Positions 41,106 through 53,700 of a DNA stretch of 64,000 bases are shown here, piece by piece; the stretch's first letter is position 1; every line of letters begins with the position of its first letter. The DNA is from Nemertoderma westbladi. Its lineage: Eukaryota > Xenacoelomorpha > Nemertodermatida > Nemertodermatidae. The notes under the pieces are model-generated. The model saw nothing but the letters and a program-made list of their open reading frames with translations. It was not told where the DNA came from and did no database searches. The stretch spans positions 1 through 64,000 of the forward strand of contig JAUCBJ010007419.1 of NCBI GenBank assembly GCA_032718475.1. The letters run 5' to 3'. A program made the translations under genes and the position numbers.

Positions 41106-42860
41106 TTAGGCCTACCGATACAGCATAGAAACTGACTGAAACAGACATGCAGACAGATACCTAGAGGGCACATTGACACCATGAACATGAACCATGAGCA
41201 TGCCACTTTTAATTTTTTAATTAGGGTTGGAAGCAATACTGCAGTAATCTAAGGGATTATCCCATCTCAGCATCTGAGGCTGAGGGACCACATTCTGACA
41301 TTTCAGCATTTGCAATTTTTTTATTAATTTTTAAATGCATAAATCACCATGCAAGCACTTAAATGAAAGGGTCCTACTACAGTACTATACACTGTATCTT
41401 ACTGCAGGATTTAACTGCTTAATTACAGAACGACCATAACAGCATAAACCAGCACGCAGGACCACACCGGTGCGGTGACCTGGTTCCCTGCAGCCCGGTG
41501 TAACAGAAAATTCGACATAAATCCACAGTTAACAGACGGCCACAGACAGTCGGGGAGAAGTTCAAATTTCAACTGAGTTGAAATTTAAAACCTTTTTTTA
41601 AAATTCAACTTTTAAGTTGTAAATTCAACTCTAAAATGGCGGGTGACCGAACGTAATCAGGATTGAAAGTAACATAGTTTTTATGAATCAGGATTGAATG
41701 TAACATAGTTTTTATGAATCGAATGTAACCTCAATTATGTTACGCATGTCTGTTGTCGTGCTGTCTCAGTCTCACTGTCTGCCTGGCAGCCTGGTGCTAG
41801 GTTCGGCTGATTTCTGCGCCAGGCAGCCAGGCAAATATGTACGCCGGGTGTGCTGGGCTGATTCCTGCTCCAGCATCCGGCGCCGGGCACCGGGTTAATT
41901 TCTGCAGCGACGACGCCGGGAATATTTCGACGCCTGTTGCGCCGAGCGCAGCATCTCTATCATTGCAGCATTGCCAGTGCTCCGCCGGCTGCGCCAGCTC
42001 CCGGCAGCCCGGCGCAAGTTCTAGTGCTGCGCCGAACGTCATGCAGTCATGAACGTGCTCGGCTGCTCGGCGTACATTCAGACATTTAAAACTTTTCAAT
42101 AGGGCCTATACCTACCTACACTGATACAGATATAGGCCTATCTACTGTATCTTATAGGCCTATTTAATAAAAAACCTTAAAAAACCTAAAAAACTTTTAG
42201 GTTTCTTTAAAATACCTAAGCAAAAAACCTAAACCAGTTTTTTTTCTTTAAAAAACCTAGGTTTTTTCCACCCCTGGTGCCTGGTATATTATATATACAT
42301 CTGTACATATCAGCATATACTGCTGTACTGATATATGGTAACGGTACCGTACATACTCCAATACTGTACCATACCATACCGGTACTACCTTACTACTGTA
42401 CTACAGTACAGCAGTACAGTAGTACAGAGTACAGTATACTCAGCTCAGACGTCAGATACCAGATACTAAGGAAAGCTAGCAGGCTAGTGCAGCTTGCAGT
42501 GCAGTGGTGTAAGTGAATGGAAAACGAAAAGTGTTGCAATCTATCTGCGTATGACAGTATGACTCACTCTGAGTCATACACACCAAACTTGCAAAGTCCA
42601 ACATGAAAATTTGCAAGAAATTTGCCAAAAGTGGGAATTTGTGGGGTAACTGTACAATTTTGACAAATGTTCATAATCTGTCCTGGCCTTTCAAAAACTT
42701 TCAAGTTTTAATGGATTATTTACAAATCAGTGCCTGAAAAAGTTAATAAGCATGGTTGTCCCTATAACTTTATAAAAATGTACAACAAAACTTTCAACAC
42801 ATTAAATCGCATAGCATATTGTTTGGAAGTTTTGACAAATAATCAACGTTTTTCGAACAG
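41106..42860. other. Intergenic, with a GC-rich block
   Basis: No gene supported. About 41780-42080 is strikingly GC-rich for this window, with many short inverted pairs built on GCCGGG, CCCGGC and CAGCCAGGC. About 42160-42270 is rich in AAAAAACCT and its complement and ends TTCCACCCCTG, which resembles one end of a hAT-type MITE whose other end I could not place. About 42280-42440 is rich in short palindromes of GTACTACAGTAC type. Confidence 0.45.
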
Positions 42861-42862
42861 GG

Positions 42863-43075
42863 TATAACCTACAATCTGCTTTTACTACATTTTTACTAAT
42901 TTCCTAAGGAGTTAGTTGTACTGTATTGTAAACTTGCCTTATAACCTACAATCTGCTTTTACTACATTTTTACTAATTTCCTAAGGAGTTAGTTGTACTG
43001 TATTGTAAACTTGCCTTATAACCTACAATCTGCTTTTACTAGTACATTTTTACTAATTTCCTAAAATTTTAATGG
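42863..43075. repeat. 78-bp tandem repeat, about 2.7 copies
   Basis: Units start ATAACCTACAATCTGCTTTT at 42863, 42941 and 43018 and continue with ACTAATTTCCTAAGGAGTTA. The third copy is partial. Confidence 0.93.
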
Positions 43076-43295
43076 ACTATCTGACAGCTCAAACGCCATT
43101 TACATAGCTACATGTAGCTATGGTACTGTAGCTTTCGTGCTGTGGTCCTAGTATTAGGATAGTAACCCGCCGGACGCGGACAGAGTAGCACCCCGGGATT
43201 TTATATCACAGAAATTCCAGAATATAATATGTTTTTTTGGTATTGGTGATTATTCTAGAATAGTAGTAGATAAGTTTTTGTATGATAGCTAGTTT

Positions 43296-44284
43296 TTTAC
43301 AATCAGTGTAACGAAAACTGAAATGGATCAGTTTTTTACAACAGTGTAACGCAAACTGAAATGGATCAGATTTTTTACTATCAGTGTAACGCAAACTGAA
43401 ATGGATCTGTTTTTTTACTATCAGTGTAACGCAAACTGAAATGGATCAGTTTTTTACAACAGTGTAACGAAAACTGAAATGGATCAGTTTTTTTTGCTAT
43501 CAGTGTAACGCAAACTGAAATGAATCAGTTTTTTTTACTATCAGTGTAACACAAACTGAAATGAATCAGTTTTTTTTACTATCAGTGTAACACAAACTGA
43601 AATGAATCAGTTTTCTACTATTAGTGTAACGCAAACTGAAATGGATCAGTTTTTTTACTATCAGTGTAACACAAACTGAAATGAATCAGTTTTTTACTAT
43701 TAGGGTAACGCAAACTGAAATGGATCAGTTTTTTTACTATCAGTGTAACGCAAACTGAAATGGATCAGTTTTTTTACTATCAGTGTAACACAAACTGAAA
43801 TGGATCAGATTTGTTACTAACAGTGTAACACAAACTGAAATGGATCAGTTTTTTACTATCAGTGTAACGCAAACTGAAATGGATCAGTTTTTTTACTATC
43901 AGTGTAACACAAACTGAAATGGATCAGATTTGTTACTAACAGTGTAACACAAACTGAAATGGATCAGTTTTTTTTGCTATCAGTGTAACACAAACTGAAA
44001 TGGATCAGTTTTTTTTGCTATCAGTGTAACGCAAACTGAAATGGATCCGTTTTTTTTACTATCAGTGTAACGCAAACTGAAATGGATCCGTTTTTTTTAC
44101 TATCAGTGTAACACAAACTGAAATGAATCAGTTTTTTTTACTATCAGTGTAACACAAACTGAAATGAATCAGTTTTTTTTACTATCAGTGTAACACAAAC
44201 TGAAATGAATCAGTTTTTTACAACAGTGTAACGCAAACTGAAATGGATCAGTTTTTTAACTAACATTGTAACGCAAACTGAACG
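43296..44284. repeat. 40-bp minisatellite, about 24 copies
   Basis: The unit is GTGTAACGCAAACTGAAATG followed by GATCAGTTTTTTTACTATCA. Lengths vary by 1-3 bases in the T run. Variant copies (ACACAAAC for ACGCAAAC, GAATCA for GGATCA) recur in local clusters, which is typical of unequal exchange. Confidence 0.95.
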
Positions 44285-45276
44285 CATCACTCTGCTTTCC
44301 TTAAAGCTGATAGAGAAAAAACTCACGTTACATCCTGACCTGTGTTAACAGCTGGATAAACATATACTGTACAATATTTTACATTGCAGAACTGCCGGTA
44401 ACTACTACCAGAGGCTACAATAGGCCTACTGAACCAGACAGGGATTGGACTACCATACGGTACCGACCATAATGTGTGATATACCCAGAGAACGTATGAA
44501 CTGCTAGTGCATACCATAAACGCAATACAAACGACTTGCGGTCGCCTTTACTAGTTAGGATTAACTCTTATTGTAATTCTTTTCTGCCCTCTACCGTCCA
44601 ATTATGGAACATCCTTTCGGGGGAAACTCACCAAGCCACTTCCATAAAGTTGTTAAGCGTCTTGCAATGGAGTCCATAGCAGTTACTACAATACCAATAG
44701 TTCCCTATTACTATAATTTAGGAACACCTACAATAAACAGTGCTTTTGCACGCATTATTTAACATACTGTAATGGTAGGCCTATTAATTAGGCTTAATCT
44801 GATCTACAAAAATCTCTTGGAAATAATTATATTCGTAGGAACTAGAGACCCATAGATGATCTTAACTGGGAATATAAGTCATTATTCTAGAATGCGACAA
44901 TGTTGCACACAATTCTGTTCTATTTAATCAGTCTGGGTTTTCTGGCATTTTAAATCAGTATGGGGATTTCATTGGTTTATAACGTGTGAAAACAGGTATA
45001 TTGGTATAATTAAAAATGGTGATAAAAGCTTTACATTTTTAGTATGAATTTTTCTAGTTCCGCTAAATTTATTTGAGTTTTTTTTTAATTTAACGCTAAA
45101 TTAAAAACACCGGTTTACTGTAGTTATTAATGTTTGTGGAAATCTAGCCGTTGAGTAACATTTTGACATTTTGTGACCTTCTTATATTTAATGCAATTAA
45201 ATAAACCAGTTTTTACATTGTTTTCTTTATTATTATAAATGATATAAAATAACATTTGTAAAAGCTATTTTAATAA
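44285..45276. other. Non-coding DNA downstream of NPRL2
   Basis: No gene or named repeat that I can support. It forms the 3' flank of NPRL2. On the minus strand AATAAA occurs near 45205, but it lies close after the stop and I cannot say which signal is used. Confidence 0.4.
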
Positions 45277-46694
45277 CTATTTCCATATAACTATAACGTT
45301 TTCTTCGGAATCCATAATGGCCATTAACTGCGCGAAACTTAACCCATGACGACAAGACAATGCGTCGCTATGGCTACCCCCATCGCAGTCAGCCAACACA
45401 TTATTCCGTAAATCTTCTTTTAGTTTAATAACTCCGAATGGGATGGAATGCTGGAGTTCCCTTGGAGACTCCGGCACATAGATGGGATACATATAGACCC
45501 GCCGTATGTACTTGTGTAGTACAGAGTGCTGCACTAACAGACGCAAGTCAACACTAGCTGCTGCTTCCGGTTGCCGTTCTAGAACGTGTTGCATAGTAAC
45601 ACCATGACGCATCTCGGATAGAAGGACACGTATCTAGGGGAACATATGAAATGTTTCGGTATTGTATTATATATGTATGAAGATTAAAACTGAAAGTAAT
45701 TTATAATTATTCGGTGAGATTTAAATACCTGTAATTAATTAATTAAGATTAATTAATATCTGAAAATTTTATCGTAATATTTAGCGGCTGTAACTAATTT
45801 TACCTGTCTGAATGTTGGCGGCTGTTTTCTAAATCTACATGCGTATTCAATGACGTCATTATGTAGTTCGGGGTTGCTATGCAACTCGGCGATCCCGACT
45901 TCAGCGCAATAAACGTTGGAGAACTGGAACGCGTCTATAATACCGACGACGTTGCTGTACATAAGATTCCGGATGGCGGCGAGAACTAACTTAATTTCCG
46001 AATCGGTTTCCAAGGCGATCTTAGCGATGTGTTTAACCCCGTCGATGTCTCTGTAGATTCTCTTCACCGTGAGTTCCCGACATTCCTCGATAAACCGCTC
46101 CTTGCCTCTGAGGATCACCGGGACAGCGTGTTCGGCGACGTGGGGCGGGTCCGGGACGGAAGGGTTCGCGAACAAGTTAATGACGATCTGGGACCCCGAT
46201 ATCGGTATGGTGCACCACGCGGTGGACCACAGCTGCGCGAGGACTTCCTCCAACAGACCCGGAAGGTTGGCGAGTTTATTGGCGTCGAACAAATAGGATT
46301 CCGAGAGTTCTAGATCGCGAAGATACCGCGCCAACTTCATAACAACTCGTCGATATTTATCGCAATCCGTCTCAGTTTCATCGCAAACAAAAACCAAATT
46401 AAACTGCAGGTAATTTCTGTTATCTTTGTATTTCTTTGTATCTTTTATATAAATAGGACAGCCGATAAAATGGAATCCTTGCGATCTTATCGAGACATAT
46501 CGACTCTCCAACTCGAGTTTAGGTATCAGATAACATCGAACGCAATCGAATACATCTTTAGTGATGACGTCACTGGGTACCTGAAACCGCAGTGTTGGTC
46601 CTTCCAGTTTATGAAATTCGGTGTAAAGCAGACACAGAAGTTTATCGCAGTAGTTCCTATGTGAAGAGATATGACTCATCGCAGACCACAGCAA
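45277..46694 (-). CDS. NPRL2: NPRL2, GATOR1 complex subunit (two exons)
   Basis: This gene encodes the GATOR1 subunit NPRL2, part of the Rag GTPase-activating complex that holds TORC1 off when amino acids are scarce. Exon 1 is 46694-45804 and exon 2 is 45633-45277. The 170-bp intron has GT (45803-45802) and AG (45635-45634) ends and joins in phase 0 after PTFRQ, giving about 415 residues against about 380 in human NPRL2. Family features are the N-terminal LLYTEFHKLEGPTLRFQVP, IGCPIYI, FNLVFVCD, the central IDGVKHIAKIALETDSEI, FSNVYCAE and the C-terminal VIVIWK. An Arg in KKYKDNRNY (residue 93 of the long model) aligns with human Arg78, the catalytic arginine finger. The first 20 or so residues are uncertain: a possible acceptor (CACATAG at about 46657-46663) suggests a separate first exon. 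A GC-rich minisatellite starts about 240 bp upstream. Confidence 0.92.
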
Positions 46695-46935
46695 AATATA
46701 GGCGACATTTTAAAATGTGGAAAATAAAAACCAAATTTGGTACAAAAAGATAAATTAATTTCAAAACATATTTATTTTCCTTATTTATTAAGCCAATTAA
46801 AGCAATAAATCGTAACGGTAAATTTTATATGCTTTAAAGAATATTAAATCCTATTAAACATCTACAAACTGAAACTAATTAATGTGGACTGTCAGAAAAA
46901 CGAAGTTCAAAAATAAGGTTCAGATGTCGCACGTG

Positions 46936-49842
46936 AAGTCAGACAGGGCGGTGTCCATGGTTACTGGGATGGAGGCCGTCTGACAGGGCGGGGTCCATGG
47001 TTACGGAGATGGAGACAGTCAGGCAGGGCGGGTCTATGGTTACTGGGATGGAGGCCGTCAGACAGGGCGGGGTCCATGGTTACGGAGATGGAGACAGTCA
47101 GGCAGGGCGGGTCTATGGTTACTGGGATGGAGGCCGTCAGACAGGGCGGGGTCCATGGTTCCGGGGATGGAGACAGTCAGACAGGGCGGGGTCCATGGTT
47201 CCGGGGATGGAGGCCGTCAGACAGGATGGGGTCCATGGTTCCGGGGATGGAGACAGTCAGACAGGGCGGGGTCCATTGTTACTGGGATGGAGGCCGTCAG
47301 ACAGGGCGGGGCGGGGTCCATGGTTCCGGGGATGGAGGCCGTCAGACAGGGCGGGGTCCATGGTTACAGGGATGGAGGCCGTCAGACAGGGCGGGGCGGG
47401 GTCCATGGTTCCGGGGATGGAGGCAGTCAGACAGGGCGGGGTCCATGGTTCCGGGGTTGGAGACAGTCAGACAGGGCGAGGTCCATGGTTACTGGGATGG
47501 AGGCCGTCAGACAGGGCGTGGTTCATGGTTCCGAAGATGGAGACAGGGAGGGGTCTATGGTTCTGGGGATGGAGGCCATCAGACACGGCGGGGCGGGGTC
47601 CATGGTTCCGGGGATGGAGGCCGTCAGACAGGGCGGTGTCCATGGTTCCGGGGATGGAGACAGTCAGACGGGGCGGCCTCCATGGTTCCGGGGATAGAGG
47701 CCGTCAGACAGGGCGGCCTCCATGGTTCCGGGGATGGAGGCAGTCAGACAGGGCGGCCTCCATGGTTCCGGGAATGGAGACAGTCAGACAGGCCGTGTCT
47801 ATGGTTCCGGGGATGGAGACAGTCAGACAGGGCGGCCTCCATGGTTCCGGGGATGGAGGCAGTCAGACAGGGCGGGGTCCATGGTTCCGGGGTTGGAGAC
47901 AGTCAGACAGGGCGGCCTCCATGGTTCCGGGGTTGGAAAAAGTCAGACAGGGCGGCCTCCATGGTTCCGGGGATGGAGACAGTCAGACAGGCCGGGTCTA
48001 TGGTTCCGGGGATGGAGACAGTCAGACAGGGCGGGGTCCATAGTTCCGGGGATGGAGGCCGTCAGACAGGGCGGGATGCATGGTTACTGGGATGGAGGCC
48101 GTCAGACAGGGCGGGTCTATGGTTCCGGGGATGGAGACAGTCAGACAGGGCGGTGTCCATGGTTCCGGGGATGGAGGCCGTCAGACAGGGCGGTGTCCAT
48201 GGTTCCGGGGATGGAGGCCGTCAGAGAGGGCGGTGTCCATGGTTACTGGGATGGAGGCCGTCAGACAGGACGGCGTCCATGGTTACTGGGATGGAGGCAG
48301 TCAGACAGGGTGGGGTCCATGGTTCCGGGGATGGAGGGGTTTGGTGAATTCTTAGCCCGCGAGTTAGTAAAGCAGCAGGTTAGTAAAGGAGCAGGTTTCA
48401 GAGGCTATTGGGGGAAACAAAACAATAAACGTTATTGTTTTGCGGGCTAAGAATGCGCACGGGCTAAGAATATTCGCGGGCTAAGAATACTCGCGGGCTA
48501 AGAATTCCTGAGACCGAAGGAGGCCATCAGCGGGGTCCATGGTTCTGGGGATGGAGGCCGTTAGAAAGGGCGGGATCCATGGTTCCGGGTTCCGGGAATG
48601 GAGACCGTAAGACAGGGCGGGTTTCATGGTTCCGGGAATGGAGACATTCAGACAGGGCGGCCTCCATGGTTCCGGGGATGGAGGCCGTCAGACAGGGCGG
48701 GTCTATGGTTACTGGGATGGAGGCCGTCAGGCAGGGCATGGTTCCGGGAATGGAGACAGTCAGACAGGGCGGCCTCCATGGTTCCGGGGATGGAGGCAGT
48801 CAGACAGGGCAGGGTCCATGGTTCCGGGGATGGAGGCAGTCAGACAGGGCGGCCTCCATGGTTCCGGGGATGGAGGCCGTCAGACAGCGAGTGTTCCATG
48901 GTTCCGGGAATGGAGACAGTCAGACAGGCCGGGTCTATGGTTCCGGGGATGGAGGCAGTCAGACAGGGCGGCCTCCATGGTTCCGGGGATGGAGGCCGTC
49001 AGACAGGGCGGGGCGGGGTCCATGGTTCCGGGGATGGAGGCAGTCAGACAGGGCGGGGTCCATGGTTCCGGGGATGGAGACAGTCAGACAGGCCGGGTCT
49101 ATGGTTCCGGGGATGGAGACAGTCAGACAGGCCGGGTCTATGGTTCCGGGGATGGAGACAGTCTGACAGGGCAGGGTCCATGGTTCCGGGGATGGCGGCA
49201 GTCAGACAGGGCAGGGTCCATGGTTCCGGGGATGGAGGCAGTCAGATAGGGCGGGGTCCAAGGTTCCGGGGATGGAGACAGTCAGACAGGCCGGGTCCAT
49301 GGTTCAGGGGATGGCGGCAGTCAGTCAGGGCGGCCTCCATGGTTCCGGGGATAGAGGCCGTCAGACAGGGCAGCCTCCATGGTTCCGGGGATGGAGGCAG
49401 TCAGACAGGGCGGCCTCCATTGTTCCGGGGATGGAGGCAGTCAGACAGGGCAGGGTCCATGGTTCCGGGGATGGAGGCAGTCAGATAGGGCGGGGTCCAA
49501 GGTTCCGGGGATGGAGACAGTCAGACAGGCCGGGTCCATGGTTCAGGGGATGGCGGCAGTCAGTCAGGGCGGCCTCCATGGTTCCGGGGATAGAGGCCGT
49601 CAGACAGGGCAGCCTCCATGGTTCCGGGGATGGAGGCAGTCAGACAGGGCGGGGTCCATGGTTCCGGGGATGGAGACAGTCAGACAGGCCGGGTCTATGG
49701 TTCCGGGGATGGAGACAGTCAGACAGGGCGGGGTCCATGGTTCCGGGGATGGAGACAGTCAGACAGGCCGGGTCTATGGTTCAGGGAATGGAGACAGTCA
49801 GACAGGCCGGGTCTATGGTTCCGGGGATAGAGGCCGTCAGTT
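46936..49842. repeat. 40-bp GC-rich minisatellite, roughly 65-70 copies
   Basis: The unit is GTCAGACAGGGCGGGGTCCA followed by TGGTTCCGGGGATGGAGGCC. Variants alternate GGCC/GACA/GGCA at the end and GGGGTCC/GGCCTCC/GGTCTAT in the middle, and some units have GGTTACTGGG. The 40-bp period is not a multiple of three and the unit lacks stops on the + strand, so long ORFs of up to 423 codons appear in all three + frames. All read the same three 13-residue motifs in rotation (MVPGMEAVRQGG, HGSGDGGRQTGR, PWFRGWRPSDRA). They are best explained as by-products of the array. It is interrupted by a miniature element at 48346-48507. Confidence 0.96.
48346..48507. mobile_element. Miniature inverted-repeat element inside the minisatellite
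   Basis: It has perfect 18-base terminal inverted repeats, GAATTCTTAGCCCGCGAG at the left and CTCGCGGGCTAAGAATTC at the right. The core resembles one arm of the fold-back element at 32515-32936 (GGTTAGTAAAGGAGCAGGTT, then AAACAAAACAATAAACG). The right end has about four tandem GCGGGCTAAGAAT-type copies. A target duplication is not evident. Confidence 0.8.
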
Positions 49843-50730
49843 AACGGAATATTACTTTGAAAACATTTACAACATCTAATGAGGGTTTCTGAGTTATAGA
49901 TATTTATTCCTGTATGTTTAGCCTCGATCCATCGATAAAATCTACTGCTGTCACCAATAGATCGCCCTAATATAAAGTCAATGTCAATGAACTTCTAGGC
50001 GCAATAAATGAATTGTCCCGGGTTTACATAGTTTAATATAAGTGTGACCTTGTAAATAGAAATAAATAAAGAAAGAGAAACAATTGAAGAATAACATGTG
50101 AGGTAGACAAAATTACTTTTATATATTATTATATTTGTGACAGCTGTTAGGGACGTTGAACAAGTTGATAAATATAAATATAATTTATTGTTAGATTATA
50201 ATACAAGCGGGCGACCAAGCAGGGTTTGGTTGTAAAGCCATATGGTTCGGCCGGGTGTAACACAAAGAGATGATTGCTTCAATGCTCTCTCAGACTAGGG
50301 CGAACAACCCTCAATACAATTAGTTTACTGTAAATGGCGAAATGATATTGCCTAATACGTTTGTCAACATAAAACTTATAATATCTACGTTATGTACTTT
50401 ATTAAGAGTTCACAGTATTTATTTACTTAGGACGACAATTCACACGCGATAAGCACGACTCATAAAGCGCAATCATTGTGTTCAGGGAACTGGGAATTAT
50501 TGTGCAATATTGTATCAATTCAGTTATCAGTTTTATTATTATTAACATTAATGAATACAACTGCAGTTACAGACTAGAGACACAAATCAATATAAAAAGT
50601 AAACATAACCCACGACAGTGAAGAACTACTAACAATTTATTGTCCTAATATTAATTATGTCCACAATAAACTAACAGCAGTTCTAATATATATATAATGG
50701 CGATATCTAATATTTAATAAACACTATTTA
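49843..50730. other. Non-coding spacer between two minisatellites
   Basis: AT-rich unique-looking sequence with no ORF or motif I can support. Confidence 0.4.
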
Positions 50731-53700
50731 CTTCGCTGTATTTTCCCGTTACCTATTTGACCTTTATGTATTTTCCCCCAAACTTCGCTGTATTTTCCCG
50801 TTACCTATTTGACCTTTATGTATTTTCCACCAACCTTCGCTGTATTTTCCCGTTACCTATTTGACCTTTATGTATTTTCCCCCAAACTTCGCTGTATTTT
50901 CCCGTTACCTATTTGACCTTTATGTATTTTCCACCAACCTTCGCTGTATTTTCCCGTTACCTATTTGACCTTTATGTATTTTCCCCCAAACTTCGCTGTA
51001 TTTTCCCGTTACCTATTTGACCTTTATGTATTTTCCACCAAACTTCGCTGTATTTTCCCGTTACCTATTTGACCTTTATGTATTTTCCCCCAAACTTCGC
51101 TGTATTTTCCCGTTACCTATTTGACCTTTATGTATTTTCCACCAACCTTCGCTGTATTTTCCCGTTACCTATTTGACCTTTATGTATTTTCCACCAAACT
51201 TCGCTGTATTTTCCCGTTACCTATTTGACCTTTATGTATTTTCCCCCAAACTTCGCTGTATTTTCCCGTTACCTATTTGACCTTTATGTATTTTCCCCCA
51301 AACTTCGCTGTATTTTCCCGTTACCTATTTGACCTTTATGTATTTTCCCCCAAACTTCGCTGTATTTTCCCGTTACCTATTTGACCTTTATGTATTTTCC
51401 CCCAAACTTCGCTGTATTTTCCCGTTACCTATTTGACCTTTATGTATTTTCCACCAAACTTCGCTGTATTTTCCCGTTACCTATTTGACCTTTATGTATT
51501 TTCCCCAAACTTCGCTGTATTTTCCCGTTACCTATTTGACCTTTATGTATTTTCCCCCAAACTTCGCTGTATTTTCCCGTTACCTATTTGACCTTTATGT
51601 ATTTTCCCCCAAACTTCGCTGTATTTTCCCGTTACCTATTTGACCTTTATGTATTTTCCCCCAAACTTCGCTGTATTTTCCCGTTACCTATTTTACCTTT
51701 ATGTATTTTCCACCAAACTTCGCTGTATTTTCCCGTTACCTATTTGACCTTTATGTATTTTCCCCCAACCTTCGCTCTATTTTCCCGTTACCTATTTTAC
51801 CTTTATGTATTTTCCACCAAACTTCGCTGTATTTTCCCGTTACCTATTTGACCTTTATGTATTTTCCCCAAACTTCGCTGTATTTTCCCGTTACCTATTT
51901 GACCTTTATGTATTTTCCCCCAACCTTCGCTGTATTTTCCCGTTACCTATTTTACCTTTATGTATTTTCCACCAAACTTCGCTCTATTTTCCCGTTACCT
52001 ATTTTACCTTTATGTATTTTCCACCAAACTTCGCTGTATTTTCCCGTTACCTATTTGACCTTTATGTATTTTCCACCAAACTTCGCTGTATTTTCCCGTT
52101 ACCTATTTGACCTTTATGTATTTTCCCCAAACTTCGCTGTATTTTCCCGTTACCTATTTGACCTTTATGTATTTTCCCCCAAACTTCGCTGTATTTTCCC
52201 GTTACCTATTTGACCTTTATGTATTTTCCACCAAACTTCGCTGTATTTTCCCGTTACCTATTTGACCTTTATGTATTTTCCCCCAAACTTCGCTGTATTT
52301 TCCCGTTACCTATTTTACCTTTATGTATTTTCCACCAAACTTCGCTGTATTTTCCCGTTACCTATTTGACCTTTATGTATTTTCCCCCAACCTTCGCTGT
52401 ATTTTCCCGTTACCTATTTTACCTTTATGTATTTTCCACCAAACTTCGCTGTATTTTCCCGTTACCTATTTTACCTTTATGTATTTTCCACCAAACTTCG
52501 CTGTATTTTCCCGTTACCTATTTGACCTTTATGTATTTTCCCCCAAACTTCGCTGTATTTTCCCGTTACCTATTTGACCTTTATGTATTTTCCACCAAAC
52601 TTCGCTGTATTTTCCCGTTACCTATTTGACCTTTATGTATTTTCCACCAAACTTCGCTGTATTTTCCCGTTACCTATTTGACCTTTATGTATTTTCCCCA
52701 AACTTCGCTGTATTTTCCCGTTACCTCAAACTTCGCTGTATTTTCCCGTTACCTATTTGACCTTTATGTATTTTCCACCAACCTTCGCTGTATTTTCCCG
52801 TTACCTATTTGACCTTTATGTATTTTCCCCCAAACTTCGCTGTATTTTCCCGTTACCTATTTGACCTTTATGTATTTTCCACCAAACTTCGCTGTATTTT
52901 CCCGTTACCTATTTGACCTTTATGTATTTTCCCCAAACTTCGCTGTATTTTCCCGTTACCTATTTGACCTTTATGTATTTTCCACCAAACTTCGCTGTAT
53001 TTTCCCGTTACCTATTTGACCTTTATGTATTTTCCCCAAACTTCGCTGTATTTTCCCGTTACCTATTTGACCTTTATGTATTTTCCCCCAACCTTCGCTG
53101 TATTTTCCCGTTACCTATTTTACCTTTATGTATTTTCCACCAAACTTCGCTGTATTTTCCCGTTACCTATTTTACCTTTATGTATTTTCCACCAAACTTC
53201 GCTCTATTTTCCCGTTACCTATTTGACCTTTATGTATTTTCCACCAAACTTCGCTGTATTTTCCCGTTACCTATTTGACCTTTATGTATTTTCCCCAAAC
53301 TTCGCTGTATTTTCCCGTTACCTATTTGACCTTTATGTATTTTCCCCCAAACTTCGCTGTATTTTCCCGTTACCTATTTGACCTTTATGTATTTTCCACC
53401 AAACTTCGCTGTATTTTCCCGTTACCTATTTGACCTTTATGTATTTTCCACCAAACTTCGCTGTATTTTCCCGTTACCTATTTTACCTTTATGTATTTTC
53501 CACCAAACTTCGCTGTATTTTCCCGTTACCTATTTGACCTTTATGTATTTTCCACCAAACTTCGCTGTATTTTCCCGTTACCTATTTTACCTTTATGTAT
53601 TTTCCACCAAACTTCGCTGTATTTTCCCGTTACCTATTTTACCTTTATGTATTTTCCACCAAACTTCGCTGTATTTTCCCGTTACCTATTTGACCTTTAT

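Noticed and set aside
41222-42272. hAT MITE between AGGGTTGGAA and TTCCACCCCTG
   Set aside because: The two ends are only loosely complementary and the flanking 8-mers do not match.
36140-42280. CACTA-type terminal inverted repeats for the transposase/BEN element
   Set aside because: CACTA-like pentamers such as CACTACTAATA near 36338 were seen, but no matching TAGTG end or 3-bp duplication could be paired with them on the other side.
46997-49879. Long + strand ORFs (up to 423 codons) in the 40-bp array
   Set aside because: They exist in all three frames and encode the same rotated motifs because the unit has no + strand stops. There is no non-repeat domain, splice context or start context.
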